Below are positions 1-64,000 of a stretch of 64,000 nt of DNA, in pieces; the first letter of the stretch is position 1; the number at the start of each line of letters is the position of its first letter. Location of the stretch: NCBI RefSeq assembly GCF_964340395.1, contig NC_135555.1, forward strand, positions 9,186,931 through 9,250,930, in the 5' to 3' direction. This DNA is from Glandiceps talaboti (Eukaryota; Hemichordata; Enteropneusta; Spengelidae). Both the position numbers and the translations under genes were made by a program. The notes beneath the pieces were generated by a model, which did not search any database, was not told the origin of the DNA, and saw nothing but the letters and a program-made list of their open reading frames with translations.

Positions 1-21
1 CAAACATAAGCTTCTACTCAC

Positions 22-62207
<62,186 letters not shown>

Positions 62208-62399
62208 CTGTAAAAGACAGATTTTAAAAATGACAAGGCTTCATAGAAGACACAGTCCCCCCCCCCCTCCTACTTTATATCTATGTGACTGAATGGAGAC
62301 ATGATTTAAAAGAAATTGGTGGCAACAAATAAATACTAGAAAGTGTCTGTTCTATCTATCTATATAATGTTGGGATTATAGCATAAGTCATATAATCGC

Positions 62400-64000
62400 G
62401 GTTAATGCCAGGGGATGACTCCCACCAACTGCACGGGTTGCAATCCGAAACCAAACACTATTCTCCTATTACATTATTAAATATAGATACCAATTCACAT
62501 CCTCACTCAGTCTTTCACTGCCAACATTCGCACAATGAACACAAGCACCATCACTCTAGCAAAAAATTTATTTGCCAGAGAACTCGGCCTACCACTCAGC
62601 TCATCCCGGCTGTCCTATTGTATACTGGTTAAATACTATAACACGCGATGCCTCACAACACTAGCAGCCGACCAAAGAGAGCTCGTAAGACTCCTGCACG
62701 CTACAATTCTGGCTCAACTAGTACTTCCACCGACCGTCAGACATCGGCCCATGATCCATCCACGGCAATGAGTAATGTCATGAGCGACAACATCATCTCC
62801 AGCAGCCAGGACCGACTGGACACTTTCATAAAAGAGATGGTCAACACAGCCTTATGTACCATCCCAGGCACGACACCATCGTCCACTGCTCATTGTCAAT
62901 CCATACGTCCATCCACAGGACCCGTACCCGCTCTAATTGTCTCCCGCCTCGGAGGCTGGTCCGGACCACACCCGGCAAAATTTTGTCGCGCTACCACAAA
63001 CATTCCAGAACTTGCTACCCAGCGGACCGTATCTGAACAACAACAACAAAGCTCATCCCGGAAGTTCGTCGTTGACCTCACGAGGACATCAACCTGATGG
63101 GGGTGCACATTCCACTTCCAATGTCAACATCCGGTGCAACATGGCGGCACCCATACCAAACACACATATCGTTCGACAGCCACCAACTCAACCATCCACC
63201 GATGCCATACTCGCCGCGACCTCACCACTCCCGGCCACTGTCCCACCAGCTCACCTCCACCTGCCATTCCTTGACAAGTCCATGCTCAATTCTCTCACGA
63301 ATCCGGGTAAGTTTATCGAATTTTCCGACCTCCACTCGGACTCAATGAAGCCCAATAATAACATTATGGAAAAAACTCATCACTTTTGACCAGGAATCAC
63401 AGGGTATTGTAACATACACGTCCCAGACAAAGAAAAAGGCTGTCACAGACTTCTACACGTTGCTGGAATGCTTCACCATCTTCGCTGCTTATCGTTCATT
63501 TTACTGAATTCCCATGCGAGGCAATACCCCTCTTCAATTATCTACGGTACATGGTCTCCAAAGCACGTACCTACAAGCCGGAGGCTTGGCTTGGCTACGA
63601 CCGCGCATTTCGTCAAGAGGCCACCCGCTATGTTGGTCTTTGTGAATGGTCCTTACCAAACGTCAACCTAGACATGCACCACTTCACACTGTCACCCCAC
63701 TTGCTACTGCCTTCGTGCTACACGTGTGGTGAAGGGGGCCACCTCGCACATCTATGCCAGAGCTATGCCACCAATCCATATACTTGGGTAAACCATGATT
63801 CTCAGCTGAGCCACTGAGTTGCCCTCACCTCCCATTTGCCAGGACTTCAATCGAGGCAAGTGCCAAACACCATGCAAGTACAACAGAACACACAATTGCT
63901 CGACATGTGGATCTCCTGACCACCCAGGACACACCAACCTCTAGTCAGACACCAGGTCCATCAAAACGCGAACTTCTCTCCCCGAGCGATACCCTCAACT
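62400..64000 (+). mobile_element. Degenerate retroelement, gag-like region (DIRS/tyrosine-recombinase type suspected), cut by window end
   Basis: This plus-strand stretch is visibly richer in GC than its surroundings and opposite in orientation to the EGF gene. It encodes a broken gag-like protein with two zinc-finger motifs. It sits upstream of the CUB exon, in an intron or in 5' flanking DNA. The left edge is approximate and no terminal repeat was identified; reverse transcriptase or recombinase, if any, would lie beyond 64000. Confidence 0.7.
62648..63965 (+). pseudogene. gag-like ORF with several frameshifts
   Basis: The reading frame starts at ATG 62648 (MPHNTSSRPKRARKTPARYN), a basic, Ser/Thr-rich N-terminus, and shifts near 63080, near 63360, near 63505 and again between about 63815 and 63837. 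Recognisable pieces are GKFIEFSDL, then a conserved-looking core FNYLRYMVSKA, AWLGYDRAFRQEA and EWSLPNVNLDMHHF, a CCHC knuckle CYTCGEGGHLAHLC, and a second Cys-rich piece CQDFNRGKCQTPCKYN followed by HNCSTCGSPDHPGH. The combination YDRAFRQ plus two zinc motifs is what I know from gag-like ORFs preceding DIRS-type retroelements; the class is inferred, the decay is seen directly. Confidence 0.68.

Noticed and set aside
62535-62771. Separate small plus-strand genes in 62.5-63.0 kb
   Set aside because: They overlap the gag-like frame in other frames and show no independent support.

Overview
This window is animal nuclear DNA: AT-rich, full of microsatellites and dispersed repeats, with clean GT-AG introns. 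Almost all of it is one very large gene on the minus strand. I recognise 56 coding exons: one CUB-domain exon (61830-62207) and then 55 exons of 117-129 bp, each encoding exactly one EGF-like module (EGF-1 at 60856-60972 down to EGF-55 at 22-144, numbered here in transcription order). Every exon starts and ends in phase 1, so each is a self-contained cassette. The EGF exons add up to 6720 nt (about 2240 residues); with the CUB exon the visible coding sequence is about 2366 residues. No signal-peptide exon, start codon, terminal exon or stop is visible, so the gene runs off both ends. The species cannot be named. CUB followed by a long EGF series recalls the architecture of sea-urchin fibropellins, which fits a marine invertebrate, but that is inference.

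The EGF modules are an unusual type. Besides the six canonical cysteines nearly all carry two more, one between canonical Cys3 and Cys4 and one between Cys5 and Cys6, giving C-x4-C-x5-C-x(4-9)-C-x4-C-x-C-x2-C-x5-C. 54 of 55 keep both; EGF-1, next to the CUB, has only the second. They lack the calcium-binding EGF signature. 23 fit the O-fucose consensus.

Layout from high to low coordinate: 62.4-64.0 kb, a frameshifted gag-like region of a retroelement (DIRS/tyrosine-recombinase type is the best guess) on the plus strand; 61.8 kb CUB; 47-61 kb EGF-1 to EGF-9, with a recent two-exon duplication; 22-44 kb EGF-10 to EGF-29, with a higher-order A-B-C-D-E exon pattern, a tripled segment and two decayed exon fragments; 8.9-19.1 kb three copies of a three-exon set; 0-8 kb EGF-46 to EGF-55, including a near-identical exon pair (EGF-51/EGF-55) that looks like gene conversion.

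The introns (about 280 bp to 2.9 kb) hold at least four families of short dispersed repeats, several foldback or hairpin insertions, a 42-bp minisatellite built of palindromes, an 84-bp minisatellite and many simple repeats. I see no RNA genes, CRISPR arrays, promoters or prokaryotic features.
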